Notes: a model not told the origin generated them from the sequence alone. A DNA stretch of 64,000 nt from Mycoplasma buteonis (GCF_000733865.1 NZ_JPOK01000005.1:62001-126000); one strand, 5' to 3'; numbered from the stretch's first letter, positions 25,319 through 35,922 are shown. Numbers and translations are program-made.

Positions 25319-26971
25319 ATGGAAAATATAAATATTTTTGCACTTGGAGGTCAAGACGAAAATGGTAAAAATTGCTATATTCTAGAAGTAGATAATAGTA
25401 TTTTCATCATTAATGCTGGAGTAAAAATTCCGATTAATTCACAAAATGGTGTTGATACTTTAATTCCTGATTTTTCTTACTTAGAAAAAAACAAAAATCG
25501 TATTAAAGGTTTGTTTGTTACTGATGTAAAAAACGAAACTTTTAGTGCCTTACCTTGATTGGTTATGAAAATTCCTGGTTTAAAAATTTTTACATCCAGT
25601 TTTAATAAGGTTTTAATTCACGAAAGACTAAATAAATATAATATTTCAGAAAATCAATACAAAATTATCGTTGCAAATCAAAAAATTAAATTTCAAAATT
25701 TAATTATCGAGCCTATTCCACTTTCAGGAAGTATGCCAGGTAATTTGGGTTTTAACTTTTGCACAAAAAATGGTGATTATTTATTTATGTTTAATTATTC
25801 AATTGGTGATTTAAGTAGCTATGGTAAAACGGATATTATTTCACTACAAAAAGTTTTTTCAAATCGTAATTTAGTTGCCTTAATTTCTGATGCAGGTAAA
25901 AGTAATGTTCTAGGGCACTCAATTGATAAATTTAATCAATCTCATCAATTAGTTGAAGCTTTTAAAACTACAGATCCTACAAATCGGATTATCATTGGTG
26001 CATATGATGAAGAAATGGCTCCGCTTGAACAAGTGTTAAAACTTGCTCTTGAATATAAAAGACCACTTATTGCATATGGAAAGACATATGCACAGTTGCT
26101 TTATTTAATTAGTAAATTAGATAACAAAATTCAGCTCCCACAAATTGTTGAACATAAACAAATAAACAAATATCCTAATGCTGTTATTTTAGTTACTGGA
26201 TCAATTGACCGTTTATATCATCGTTTTTTAAGAATCGCTGATAACAATGATGTTTATTTAAAGCTACAAAAAACAGATACTGTAATTATGATCGCTCCGC
26301 CAGTCAATGGATTAGAATCGGTTGCAGCTTTAACACTTGATGAGATAGCTAGAATTTCACCTAAGTTATATGACATTATGGATAATGAGTATTTTAGAGC
26401 ACGCCCAACAAGAGAAGATTTATTAGATTTTGTGCTGGCTTTAAAACCTACTTATTTTATTCCTACGCAAGGTTTATATCGTTATTTAGTGGATTCAGCT
26501 AATTTTATTACAAATAACAAAGAAGCTAAAAAAACGACAACTCCAATTATTTTACTTAACGGAAAAGTTGCTCATTTTACAGATGGCAAATTATTTAGCA
26601 TTAACGGTAAAGTCAAAGAAGTGGGAGACACTATTATAGATGGTTTTGGTGTTGGTGATATTTCTAGTGAAGTTGTCGCTGAACGTGAAGCACTAGGGCG
26701 CGAAGGTGTTATTATCATTAATACACTTTATTCTCCTAAAACTAAGAAGATTATTAGTCAGCTTCATATTAATTATGTTGGTGTAATCGATCCTAGCGAG
26801 CAAGAGAAAACTAACAAATTTATCAAAGATATTATTATTGATACTTTAGAAAACAAAGAATTTACTTCAATGCGTGAACTGAATGAAAAACTCAGAAAAG
26901 TTATTCGTAAGAAGATTTTCAAAATTACAGATAAAGATCCGATGATTGCATTAACACTCACTTCTATTTAA
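25319..26971 (+). CDS. RNase J paralogue lacking catalytic metal ligands
   Basis: The 550-residue protein is colinear with RNase J: metallo-beta-lactamase core, beta-CASP insert (residues about 190-340), return of the core with PTQGLYRYL, and a C-terminal domain with GDISSEVVAERE. The ion-binding motif HxHxDH, normally in the context THGHEDHIGALP, is replaced at residues 68-79 by TDVKNETFSALP, and the DAG before it reads NAG (32-34). Active RNase J degrades mRNA in an exo- or endonucleolytic way; this one should be inactive alone and may serve as the partner of an active RNase J encoded elsewhere. One TGA Trp joins codons 79 and 81. CGAAAGGA precedes the ATG. Confidence 0.9.
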
Positions 26972-28137
26972 TGCCTAAGACACAATTAACTCAAAAGCAA
27001 TTATTTAAACTGTTTAATATTAAAGCTTTTGAGAATATTCCTAAACAAAAAGCTAATACAAAAACTAAATTTAAAACATATTCATTTCTTATTTTGCTTG
27101 TTTTATCTTTAATTTCTTTTGTATTTGCTTTTTTATTAAAAATTTTAAATGTATCATCAGAAAATCTGTCTTATCAAATTTATGGTTATACTTTTGGTTT
27201 GCTATTAGGATCTTTTGTTTGAATAATTCCTATCATTTGAGTTTTAGTTCTGCTTTTTTATGTACTGAGTTTTAAGTGAAAAGCAAAAGCCATTTCATTT
27301 TTAAAACCTTTCTATTTACCTAGTTATGCATACTTACCTAAGCTAAAGATGGCTTTTATTTTAATTGTTCTGCTTGCGGTTCTAATAGAAAAAATAGTTT
27401 TTTCTCACCTTATGCTTAATGATGTTGTCTTTGACTTTAGTCAAAGCAATGCTAAAGAAGTTTTTTATAAAACTTGATTTGGACTCTTTTTATTTGAAAA
27501 ATCTTTTATAGATTTACACATGGGTTTTATTTTAGATAATTTACTAAATTTGATATTTCTATTAACAATGTCTCCTGTATTATTTTATGTATTGGCATTA
27601 ATTTGTATCTTTTTAATTTATTGATTTATTTATTTTTATCCCAAAAAGATAATTTTTAAGCAAGAAAAAGGTGATTTTCTTACTTTTTATGATTTTTATA
27701 TTAAGATTAGTAAAGGAAGAAGTTTATACTTAATCCAAAATCAAACATTAGAACTTTTAAATTTTTTAATCTACGTGAATAAAAAACTCAATTTTATTAA
27801 TTACAATCAAAAAACATATTTTGAGGTTTTGAACGCTACTTTATATCAACTTGCAGATTTTAAAATATTAGAAAAATGATTTTTGAAATATCAAGAAACG
27901 AAAAAAAATTATTTAAATAAATTTCAAAATTTAAATGAGATAGATAAAACAGATTTTAATTCTAATGTCTTAAAATTAAAAAAATCAGAAATTGAAACCA
28001 AAAATTTAAAATCTGAAGATAGTAAAAAGTTTCAATTAGAAAATACCAAAACAAATTTAGAAAACAAACCTCATATTAGTATACAAACAACTGATATTAA
28101 AACTAAGTTTACACAAAACAATAATAAGGAGAAATAA
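26971..28137 (+). CDS. conserved-looking membrane protein, 388 aa, unknown
   Basis: The gene starts on the last base of the RNase J stop codon and ends on the first base of the thioredoxin start, so the three are one operon. The protein has four hydrophobic segments between residues 35 and 225 and a hydrophilic C-terminal third that is rich in Lys, Asn and Thr and probably disordered. Several TGA Trp codons fall in the membrane part. No domain was recognised. Coupling to an RNase J-like protein could mean membrane recruitment of the RNA decay machinery, which is inference only. Confidence 0.8.
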
Positions 28138-28478
28138 TGAAAAAATATTTATGAGAAGAAGCTCAAAAAATTATTAATGATAATCCAGATAATAAATTAA
28201 TTTTTGCTGAATTTACAACTACATGATGTGGAGATTGTCATATGATGCGTCCAATTGTAAACCAAGTAGCAAATAAGTATAAAGATAATCCTAACATAAC
28301 ATTTTTAGAAGTTGATGCAGAAGAAGCTCAACTTTTTAGAAGAGTAGACACACGCTGAAAAGTTCTTAGGGTACCAACAATTTTATTAATCCAAGGACAA
28401 GAAATCATTGAAAAAGGTTATGAGTATATCCCTGGAGAAATTTTAGAAAACTGAATTGATAAAAAACTTTCTAATTAA
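28137..28478 (+). CDS. thioredoxin-family protein
   Basis: The 113-residue protein has the thioredoxin fold with an active site WCGDC (two cysteines separated by Gly-Asp), where classical thioredoxin has WCGPC. The cis-proline region VPTILLIQG follows. It should exchange thiols and disulfides in the cytoplasm; the Asp instead of Pro in the CxxC may shift its redox potential. It reads TGA as Trp at four places, including the active-site Trp. AAGGAG lies upstream of the ATG. It may be a thioredoxin-like protein rather than the main thioredoxin. Confidence 0.85.
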
Positions 28479-28485
28479 AATAATT

Positions 28486-28508
28486 AACTGACTGATGTCA
28501 GTTTTTTT
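28486..28508 (+). terminator. Rho-independent terminator
   Basis: AACTGAC and GTCAGTT with a 4-base loop are followed by T7. It separates the RNase J operon from the ribosomal operon. Confidence 0.85.
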
Positions 28509-28601
28509 AACAATTAAAAAACGCGATACACCAAAATGCGTTGTTAATTTTTAATTATGAAATTTTTTCATTTTTCCGTTTTGTAAATTTAACTTTTACT
28601 C

Positions 28602-28607
28602 TATAAT
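28602..28607 (+). promoter_or_regulatory. -10 box of the S10-spc ribosomal operon
   Basis: TATAAT lies about 125 bases before rpsJ, with a TTGTAA -35-like hexamer at 28581. It is the only convincing promoter before this 9-kb operon. Confidence 0.5.
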
Positions 28608-28641
28608 ATAAAAGCAACTATAACTATGATCTATAAGGTTG

Positions 28642-28682
28642 CTAAATTGCCAATTCTAAGAAAGTTGTTGAGGACAATTTAG
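28642..28682 (+). promoter_or_regulatory. stem-loop in the S10 operon leader
   Basis: CTAAATTG and CAATTTAG form a perfect 8-bp stem enclosing a 25-base segment, within the untranslated leader of rpsJ. Leaders of this operon are often targets of autoregulation by ribosomal proteins (L4 in enterics), but the mechanism is not known for mollicutes. Confidence 0.4.
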
Positions 28683-28730
28683 GTTTTTATAGGGAGTTAT
28701 GTTCAAACAAGAACAAAGGAGACAACGAAA

Positions 28731-29036
28731 ATGAGTAAATTAAACATCAAAGTTAAAGGTTTTGATCACGCTTTAGTTGATGAAGCTGCTAAAAAAATCT
28801 TTTTCGTTGCTAAAGAAACAGGAGCTAAAGTTAGCGGACCAGTTCCTTTACCAACACTTAGAGATGAAATTACTATCTTAAGATCTGTTCACGTTAACAA
28901 AAAATCTCGTGAACAATTCGAAAGCAGAACACACCAAAGATTAGTTGTTATTACTGATCCTTCTGCTGAAACACAAGACAAAATCAAAAGACTTGAATTA
29001 CCAGTTGGTGTAGAAGTTCAAGTTAAAGTTAAATAA
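28731..29036 (+). CDS. rpsJ: 30S ribosomal protein S10
   Basis: The 101-residue protein matches S10 in length and carries GPVPLPT and the typical loop sequence HVNKKSREQFE, followed by the SAETQDKIKRLELPVGV end. It binds the head of the 30S subunit and is also known from Nus factor complexes. AAAGGAG lies 9 bases upstream of the ATG. It opens the S10-spc operon. Confidence 0.97.
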   Translation: MSKLNIKVKGFDHALVDEAAKKIFFVAKETGAKVSGPVPLPTLRDEITILRSVHVNKKSREQFESRTHQRLVVITDPSAETQDKIKRLELPVGVEVQVKVK

Positions 29037-29056
29037 GAATACCCAAGGAGTAAATT

Positions 29057-29851
29057 ATGAAAGGAATCTTAGGACGTAAAGTTGGTATGACTCAAATTTA
29101 CGGTGAAGATGGAACAAGAATTCCAGTTACTGTAATCGAAGTACAACCAAATGTTGTGTCAAAAGTTTTAACAGATGACAAAAATGGTTACGTTGCTACA
29201 CAACTTGCAGTTTTTGATAAAAAAGCTTCACGTGTAAACAAACCAGAACTTGGCCACTTTAAAAACGCAAACACAACACCTAAGCGCTACGTAAAAGAAG
29301 TTCGTGATATGTCAGGATACGAACTTGGACAAGAAATTAAAGCTGACATCTTTGTTGCTGGTGAACTTGTAGATGTTACAGGTACATCAAAAGGAAAAGG
29401 ATTTGCTGGAACAATTAAAAGACACAATCAACACATTGGTCCTAAATCACACGGTGGAGGTGGAGGTTCACAACCTGTACGTCAAACTGGTTCATTAGGA
29501 GATATTTCAGGTAACAAAGTCGTTAAAGGTATGACAATGCCAGGACAACTTGGAAATGTTAAAACAACAGTTCAAAACCTTGAAATTATTAAAGTTGATA
29601 CAGCAAATAACTTACTTTTAATTAAAGGATCAATTCCAGGGCCTAAAAAAGGTTTCGTTACAGTTAAAGAAGCTGTTAAGGGATTACCAAATCATGAAGC
29701 TGCAAAACTTGTTGACGTTCAAGAAGTTGTTTTAATGAACGAATTAGTTGAAAAAGCTAAAAAATTCAATATTGAAGTTACTGTTGGAATGCACTCAAGT
29801 GAATTAGCAGAATTAATCGCTAACGCTGAAGCACAAGAAGGAGATAAATAA
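29057..29851 (+). CDS. rplC: 50S ribosomal protein L3
   Basis: The protein starts with [15 protein letters not shown] and has the L3 core [13 protein letters not shown] and GSLGD. It has 264 residues; L3 is usually about 210, so there is a C-terminal extension of about 50 residues after [14 protein letters not shown], acidic and Ala/Glu-rich. L3 helps to organise the peptidyl transferase region. AAGGAG precedes the ATG. It ends with TAATG shared with rplD. Confidence 0.96.
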   Translation: MKGILGRKVGMTQIYGEDGTRIPVTVIEVQPNVVSKVLTDDKNGYVATQLAVFDKKASRVNKPELGHFKNANTTPKRYVKEVRDMSGYELGQEIKADIFVAGELVDVTGTSKGKGFAGTIKRHNQHIGPKSHGGGGGSQPVRQTGSLGDISGNKVVKGMTMPGQLGNVKTTVQNLEIIKVDTANNLLLIKGSIPGPKKGFVTVKEAVKGLPNHEAAKLVDVQEVVLMNELVEKAKKFNIEVTVGMHSSELAELIANAEAQEGDK

Positions 29852-30462
29852 TGGCTGATAAAGTTACTAAAGTAGAATTTAACGCTACATTACCAGCTTC
29901 ACTTTTTGCAAGTGAAAAAATCTACGAACAAGCTATTTTTGATACTATCCTTTCAGAAAGAGCTTCAAGACGTCAAGGAACACACCAAGTTAAAAACAGA
30001 GCTGAAGTTTCTGGAAGTGGTAAAAAACCTTGAAGACAAAAAGGAACAGGACGTGCTAGAACAAGTTCTTTACGTACACCAGTATTCGTTGGTGGTGGTA
30101 GAGCCTTTGGTCCACAAGCTAACAAAAACTATACTCTTAAAGTTAACAAAAAAGTTAAATATGCTGCATTTGTTTCAGCTTTAACAATGCTTGCTAACGA
30201 TAAAGCAGTTGCTGTTAATGACTTAGCACTTGACACAATTTCAACTAAAAAACTTGTTTCATTACTTACAGAATTAAACGTTAACAATTTAAAACACGTT
30301 TTAATTGTTACAGAAGACGCAAATGTTTTCAAATCAGCTAGAAACTTACCAAATGTTGCTACATCAAAAGCTCAATCACTTACAGTTGAAGAAATTGTTG
30401 GTGCTGATGTAATGATCATTTCAAACAGAAGTTTAGAACTATTAGAAGGGAGAGCTAAATAA
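29851..30462 (+). CDS. rplD: 50S ribosomal protein L4
   Basis: The 203-residue protein contains the L4 loop sequence [20 protein letters not shown] that reaches into the exit tunnel and the family region KKVKYAA. One TGA Trp (30031) falls in the KPWRQKGTG motif, which confirms the mollicute code. The start shares one base with the rplC stop and the end one base with rplW. Confidence 0.96.
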
Positions 30463-30923
30463 TGGAATTAACAAGAGTTATTAAAGCGCCTATTTTAACA
30501 GAAAAAACAGATGGTCAAAGAGCAAGCGGTGTTTACACATTTAAAGTAGACTACCATGCAAACAAACATCAAATTGCATTAGCAGTTGAAACAATTTTTG
30601 GTGTTAAAGTTACAAAAGTTAACACAATTAAAATTGAGAAAAAAGCTAAAAACGTTGGACGTTTCCACGGATTTACAAATCGCTACAAAAAAGCTATGGT
30701 TTGAATCGCTGATGGTCAATCACTTAACTATCTTCCAGAAGATGGTTCAGAAGCTTTAGAATCAGAAGAAACAGCAACAGCTAAAGCAGAAAAAGTTGCT
30801 AAAGCTAACGAAGTAGAAAACAAAGTTGCTGCTAAACTTGCTTCTAAAAAAGCAACAGCTACAAAAGCTGCTAAAGCACCAGTTAAACAAGCTACTACAA
30901 GACGTAAAGTTGGTGGAGAATAA
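30462..30923 (+). CDS. rplW: 50S ribosomal protein L23 with Ala/Lys/Glu tail
   Basis: Residues 1-95 form the L23 fold (IKAPILTEK; FGVKVTKVNT; RYKKAMVWIADGQS), which sits at the tunnel exit and docks trigger factor and signal recognition particle. A 55-residue C-terminal tail rich in Ala, Lys and Glu follows; it is absent in most bacteria and of low complexity. Total length is 153 residues. After this gene comes the only large gap of the operon (140 bases). Confidence 0.95.
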
Positions 30924-30996
30924 TAATACACTCCGATGAATTTTACGGACACATACTATTAATATTACTTATTGCAAATTATTACTCATTGTAAAA

Positions 30997-31046
30997 GCGG
31001 AATTATGTTTGCTTAAAAGACAGATCCGCAACTATTTTTAAGCAAA
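30997..31046 (+). promoter_or_regulatory. interleaved inverted repeats (possible pseudoknot) before rplB
   Basis: In the rplW-rplB gap, GCGGA (30997-31001) can pair with TCCGC (31025-31029), and TTTGCTTAAAA (31008-31018) is perfectly complementary to TTTTAAGCAAA (31036-31046). The two pairings cross each other as in an H-type pseudoknot, and the 3' strand ends directly before the AGGAG of rplB. Confidence 0.5.
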
Positions 31047-31063
31047 AGGAGAAAAGACAAAAT

Positions 31064-31909
31064 ATGGCAATTAAACATTATAAGCCAACGACTAATGGTC
31101 GTAGAAACATGTCTTCTCTTGATTACAGAAAAAACTTATCAGGACACAAACCTACAAAATCACTTTTAGTTAACCTAAAAAATAATGCAGGTCGTAACAA
31201 CCAAGGTAAGATTACTGTTAGACATCACGGAGGACGTGTTAAAAGATTCTACAGACTTGTAGACTTTAAACGTAATAAAGACAATATCCCTGCTATTGTT
31301 AAAACAATTGAATATGATCCAAACAGATCAGCAAACATTTGTTTATTATCATACGCAGATGGAGAAAAGAAATACATTTTAGCTCCTAAAGGTATTCAAT
31401 TAGGACAAACAGTTATTTCAGGTAACGATGTAGATATTATTGTTGGAAACGCACTTCCACTTTCAAATATCCCTGAAGGTACATTTGTACACAACATCGA
31501 AATGCAACCTGGTGGTGGAGGAATCATTGCACGTAGTGCAGGAACTTCAGCACAAATTCTTGGTAAAGATGATGATGGTAAATACGTAGTGTTAAGACTT
31601 AAATCAGGTGAAACACGTCGTATCTTAGCACGTTGTCGTGCAACAATTGGTATTGTTGGAAATGAAGAACACTTACTTGTAAATGTTGGTAAAGCTGGAA
31701 TTAACAGACACAAAGGAATCAGACCTACAGTTCGTGGTTCAGTTATGAACCCTGTAGACCACCCACATGGAGGAGGAGAAGGTAAACAACCAGTTGGACG
31801 TAAAGCTCCTCTTACACCATGAGGTAAAAAAGCTCTTGGAGTTAAAACTAGAAAAACTAAGAAATCTTCAAATAAACTTATTTTAAGAAGAAGAAAGGAT
31901 GCTAAATAA
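31064..31909 (+). CDS. rplB: 50S ribosomal protein L2
   Basis: The 281-residue protein has the L2 hallmarks: [11 protein letters not shown] at the N-terminus, [14 protein letters not shown], and the very conserved [17 protein letters not shown] loop near the peptidyl transferase centre, in which one His is essential. One TGA Trp at 31820 lies in TPWGK. AGGAG precedes the ATG and abuts a possible regulatory structure. It ends with TAATG into rpsS. Confidence 0.97.
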
Positions 31910-32187
31910 TGGCACGTAGTCTTAAAAAAGGTCCTTTTGCAGACGATCACTTACTTAAAAAAGTAGATGCTATCGTTGAAGGAAAAGCACCTAAAAAACC
32001 AATTAAAACTTGATCAAGACGTTCAACAATCTTCCCAAGCTTTGTTGGATTAACATTTGCGGTACACAATGGAAAACAATTTATCGAAGTTTACGTAACT
32101 GATGATATGGTTGGGCATAAATTAGGAGAATTCTCACCAACAAGAACTTACACAGGACATGGTGCAGATAAAGGTAAGAAGAAATAA
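31909..32187 (+). CDS. rpsS: 30S ribosomal protein S19
   Basis: The 92-residue protein has the S19 motifs SLKKGPF near the start, WSRRSTI (Trp encoded by TGA) and [12 protein letters not shown] near the end. It sits in the head of the 30S subunit. One-base overlaps on both sides couple it to rplB and rplV. Confidence 0.97.
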
Positions 32188-32528
32188 TGGCACAACAAGC
32201 AAAAGCTCACGTTAAATTACAAAGAGTTAGTGTTAAGAAAGCAAAATTAGTTGCTAACTTATTCAGAGGCAAAGATGTTGCTTTAGCTCTTGGTATCTTA
32301 CACAATACATCAAAAAAATCAGCTCCTATTTTTATTAAATTATTAAATGCCGCTATCGCAAACGCTACAAACAACCACGGAATGGACGCATCAAAATTAT
32401 TTGTAAAAGAAGTTTATGTAAATGAAGGTCCAACTCTTAAAAGATTCCAACCAAGAAGTCAAGGTAGAGCTTATTCTATTTTAAAACGTACATCTAATTT
32501 ATCAATCGTATTAGAGGAGAGAAACTAA
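32187..32528 (+). CDS. rplV: 50S ribosomal protein L22
   Basis: The 113-residue protein shows KVRLVANLIRG-like KKAKLVANLFRGK, LLNAAIANA and the extended loop GPTLKRFQPRSQGRAY that lines the exit tunnel near the macrolide site. It shares single bases with rpsS and rpsC. Confidence 0.97.
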   Translation: MAQQAKAHVKLQRVSVKKAKLVANLFRGKDVALALGILHNTSKKSAPIFIKLLNAAIANATNNHGMDASKLFVKEVYVNEGPTLKRFQPRSQGRAYSILKRTSNLSIVLEERN

Positions 32529-33181
32529 TGGGTCAAAAAGTTAATCCTAATGGATTCCGTTACGGAGTTACAAAAAAACATAATACACAATGATTTGCTG
32601 AAAAAGCAAACTTTGGTTCATATTTAGTAGAAGACGCAAAAATCTACAAATTCTTTGATAAATTAGTACGTAGATACGAACTTGGTAAAGTAGAAGTAAA
32701 AAGAAATCAACAAAACAAAGTTACAGTAGTACTTCACACAGCAAAACCAGGTGTTCTATTAGGAACAGAAGGTAAAAATATCCAAGAATTAACTGTTAAA
32801 TTACAAAAACATTTAAAAAACAAAAAAGCAAACATCAACTTACAAGTTGTTGAACTTGCACAACCTGAACTTAATGCAAAATTACTTGCAGAAATGATTG
32901 CAACAAAATTAGAAAACCGTGAAAGCTTCCGTTCAGCACAAAAAATCGCTATTAGAAGTGCAATGCGTGCTGGAGCTAAAGGTATTAAAACTGCCGTTAG
33001 TGGACGTTTAAATGGTGTTGACATGGCTCGTACAGAAGGATATTCTGAAGGAGAAATGAAACTTCATACACTTAGACAAAATGTTGACTATGCTACTGCA
33101 ACAGCAAGAACTACATATGGAGCTATTGGTGTTAAAGTTTGAGTATCATTAGGTGAAATTTTGGAAGGAGAAAATAAATAA
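32528..33181 (+). CDS. rpsC: 30S ribosomal protein S3
   Basis: The 217-residue protein begins [13 protein letters not shown] and has a KH domain and the C-terminal [20 protein letters not shown] region at the mRNA entry site. TGA codes Trp three times. GAGGAG precedes the start, which overlaps the rplV stop by one base. Confidence 0.97.
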
Positions 33182-33600
33182 TGCTTCAACCAAAAAGAAC
33201 AAAATACAGAAAACCATTTTTAGTTAAACACGACAAACGTAAGGCTACTAAAGGTAACACAGTTGCTTTTGGTGAATTCGGTTTACAAGCAGTTACATCA
33301 GCATGAGTAACAGCAAGACAAATCGAATCAGCTCGTATTGCTGCTACACGTAGAATGGGACGTGAAGGACAAGTTATTATTCGTATCTTCCCTCACTTTG
33401 CTAAAACATCTAAACCTATCGGAGTTCGTATGGGTTCTGGTAAAGGTACACCTGAATTATGATACACAGCAGTTAAAGTAAACACAATGATGTTCGAAGT
33501 TTCAGGAGTTCCTGAAGACGTAGCACGTGATGCTTTACGTTTAGCTGGTCACAAACTACCTGTTAAATGAAAAATTGTTAAAAAAGAAGGAGATAAATAA
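33181..33600 (+). CDS. rplP: 50S ribosomal protein L16
   Basis: The 139-residue protein begins [11 protein letters not shown] and has the L16 motif GRIW-like [13 protein letters not shown] and [12 protein letters not shown]. It binds near the A site and 5S RNA region. TGA is Trp at three places. One-base overlaps couple it to rpsC and rpmC. Confidence 0.97.
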
Positions 33601-33794
33601 TGCTTTATAAAGATTTACAAAACAAATCAGTTGAAGAACTTACACAATTAGTTGCTGATTTAAAAGCGGAATTATTTACTTTAAGATACAGAAATGTAAC
33701 AGGTGATTTAAAAGAAACACACAAAATTTCAGTTATTAGAAAAGACATCGCAAAAGCTCTTACAGCTTTAAATGAAAAACAAGGAGCTAAATAG
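33600..33794 (+). CDS. rpmC: 50S ribosomal protein L29
   Basis: The 64-residue protein is a helical hairpin with [19 protein letters not shown] and [11 protein letters not shown], typical of L29, which lies next to L23 at the tunnel exit. It starts on the last base of rplP. Confidence 0.95.
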   Translation: MLYKDLQNKSVEELTQLVADLKAELFTLRYRNVTGDLKETHKISVIRKDIAKALTALNEKQGAK

Positions 33795-33796
33795 TT

Positions 33797-34066
33797 ATGG
33801 AAAGAAACACAAGAAAAACCTTAACAGGTACTGTTGTTTCAGCTGGAAAAACAGCTAAAACAATTATCGTTGCTGTTGATACATACAAAAAACACCCTCT
33901 TTACTCTAAACGTTTCAAATCAACAAAACGTTTTGCAGTACATGATGAACAAGAAGTTGCTAAATTAGGTGACATTGTTGTTATTATGGAAACTAGACCA
34001 CTTTCAAAAACAAAACACTTTAGATTAGTATCTGTAAAACAAGCAGCTATTGAAGGAGCAAACTAA
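33797..34066 (+). CDS. rpsQ: 30S ribosomal protein S17
   Basis: The 89-residue OB-fold protein shows [27 protein letters not shown] and the [16 protein letters not shown] end typical of S17. It is two bases after rpmC and shares one base with rplN. Confidence 0.96.
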   Translation: MERNTRKTLTGTVVSAGKTAKTIIVAVDTYKKHPLYSKRFKSTKRFAVHDEQEVAKLGDIVVIMETRPLSKTKHFRLVSVKQAAIEGAN

Positions 34067-34431
34067 TGTTATTAGAACTTTCAAGAGCAAACGTTGCTGA
34101 TAACTCAGGTGCTAAAGAAATCGGTGTTATTCGTATTTTAGGTGGTTCTAAAAAGAAAATTGCCAAAATTGGTGATGTTATTGTATGTTCAGTTAAAAAA
34201 GCAATGCCAAATGGTATGGTAAAAGAAGGTCAAGTTGTTAAAGCTGTTGTTGTTCGTTCACGTTACGGAATTCACCGTGAAAACGGATCATACATTCGTT
34301 TTGATGACAACGCTGTTGTAATACTTAAAGAAGATGGAACACCACGTGGAACACGTGTATTTGGTCCAGTAGCACGTGAAATTCGTGAAAAATATCCAAA
34401 AATCGTTTCTCTTGCACCAGAGGTATTATAA
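34066..34431 (+). CDS. rplN: 50S ribosomal protein L14
   Basis: The 121-residue protein has [44 protein letters not shown] and [13 protein letters not shown], all diagnostic of L14, which forms an intersubunit bridge. The N-terminus [15 protein letters not shown] is slightly different from the usual MIQ start. Confidence 0.97.
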   Translation: MLLELSRANVADNSGAKEIGVIRILGGSKKKIAKIGDVIVCSVKKAMPNGMVKEGQVVKAVVVRSRYGIHRENGSYIRFDDNAVVILKEDGTPRGTRVFGPVAREIREKYPKIVSLAPEVL

Positions 34432-34459
34432 TTACAAAACATTTCAAGGAGTTTAAAAT

Positions 34460-34783
34460 ATGAAATTCAAAAAAGATGATGAAGTAATCGTTATTGCTGG
34501 TAAAGAAAAAGGAAAAATTGGAAGAATTGAAAAAGTATTACACAAAACAAACAGAGTTATCATTAAAGACGTTAACATCGTAACAAAACACAACAAACCT
34601 ACACAACAAAATCATGACGGTTCAATAACTGAAAAAGAAGCTCCAATTCACGCTTCAAACGTTGCATATTTAGTTAAAAAAGCATCAAAAAACTCTCCAG
34701 CCGAATACTCAAAACTTGGATACACAACAAATAAAGATGGTAAAAAAGTGAGAGTTGTAAGAAAAACTAAGAAGGAAATCTAA
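34460..34783 (+). CDS. rplX: 50S ribosomal protein L24
   Basis: The 107-residue protein has a KOW motif ([17 protein letters not shown]) and the [20 protein letters not shown] region. It is one of the first proteins to bind during large-subunit assembly. AAGGAG precedes the ATG. Confidence 0.97.
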   Translation: MKFKKDDEVIVIAGKEKGKIGRIEKVLHKTNRVIIKDVNIVTKHNKPTQQNHDGSITEKEAPIHASNVAYLVKKASKNSPAEYSKLGYTTNKDGKKVRVVRKTKKEI

Positions 34784-34785
34784 TT

Positions 34786-35331
34786 ATGTTAAAAAACACA
34801 TATAAAGAAAAAGTAGTACCTGCTTTACAAGAAAAATACAACTACTCATCTATCATGGAAGTTCCAAGAATTGAAAAAATCGTTATTAATATGACAGCTG
34901 GAAAAGAAGTTTCAAACTCAAAAGCAATCGAAGAAGTTCTTAATGAACTTACATTAATTACAGGTCAAAAACCATTTCAAACAAGAGCTAAGAAATCAAA
35001 CGCTTCATGAAAACTTCGTGAAGGAATGCCTATGGGTGGAAAAGTTACACTTCGTAGAGATAGAATGTGAGAATTCTTAGAAAAATTAATTCATGTTGCA
35101 ATGCCACGTATTCGTGATTTCCGTGGTGCTAACCCTAAAGCATTTGATGGTAGAGGAAACTTCGCTTTAGGTATTAAAGAAGAAATCATTTTCCCAGAAA
35201 TTGAATTCGACAAAATCCGTCGTATTAAAGGACTTGACGTTCTTATCGTAACAACTGCTAATACAGATGCTGAAGCTAAAAGTTTATTAGAACTTTTAGG
35301 TGTACCATTTGATAAAAAAGGAGCTAAATAA
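34786..35331 (+). CDS. rplE: 50S ribosomal protein L5
   Basis: The 181-residue protein carries the 5S RNA binding protein signature: [34 protein letters not shown], and PRIRDFRG. Trp is encoded by TGA twice. It begins two bases after rplX and shares one base with rpsN. Confidence 0.97.
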
Positions 35332-35516
35332 TGGCTAGAAAAGCGTTAATTGAAAAAGCAAAACGTCAACCAAAATTCTCAACACGTGCTTACACACGTT
35401 GTGAATTATGTGGACGTCCACACTCTGTTTTAAGAAAATACAAAGTATGTCGTATCTGCTTTAGAAACCTTGCACACGAAGGAAAAATTCCAGGTATGAA
35501 GAAAGCGAGTTGATAA
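35331..35516 (+). CDS. rpsN: 30S ribosomal protein S14, zinc-binding short form
   Basis: The 61-residue protein is the short, zinc-binding S14: two CxxC pairs (CELC and CRIC) are visible, and the end [10 protein letters not shown] has its last residue encoded by TGA before the TAA at 35514. Reading TGA as stop would remove the conserved final Trp. It is followed by rpsH two bases later. Confidence 0.97.
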
Positions 35517-35518
35517 TT

Positions 35519-35914
35519 ATGTTTATTACAGATCCAATTTCAGATTTAATCGTTAGAATTAAAAACGCTAACGCAAGAAAACACAAAACAGTTTCAATTC
35601 CATATTCAGTTAAAAAAGAAGCTATTGTTAAGTTAATTGAAAGCGAAGGGTACATTACTTCATACGAAGTTAAAGGTGAAGGCACAGAAAAAGAATTAGT
35701 TGTTACATTAAAATTCAAAAAAGGTCAAGCTGCTATCGTTGGGATTAAAAGGGTTTCAAAACCAGGTCTTAGAGTATATGTAAAATCAGAAGATATTCCT
35801 ACAGTACTTTCAGGATATGGTACAGTTATTATTTCTACATCAAAAGGACTTATGACAGGAAAAGAAGCTAGAAAGGAAAATGTAGGTGGTGAAATCATCG
35901 CTTACATTTGATAG
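35519..35914 (+). CDS. rpsH: 30S ribosomal protein S8
   Basis: The 131-residue protein starts MFITDPISDLIVRIKNAN, as usual for S8; the longer frame from TTG 35510 adds residues not found in the family. It has RVSKPGLRVYV and GVMT-like SKGLMTGKEARKENVGGEI, and ends AYIW with the Trp encoded by TGA just before TAG. It binds the central domain of 16S RNA. Confidence 0.97.
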
Positions 35915-35922
35915 GTATTAGT

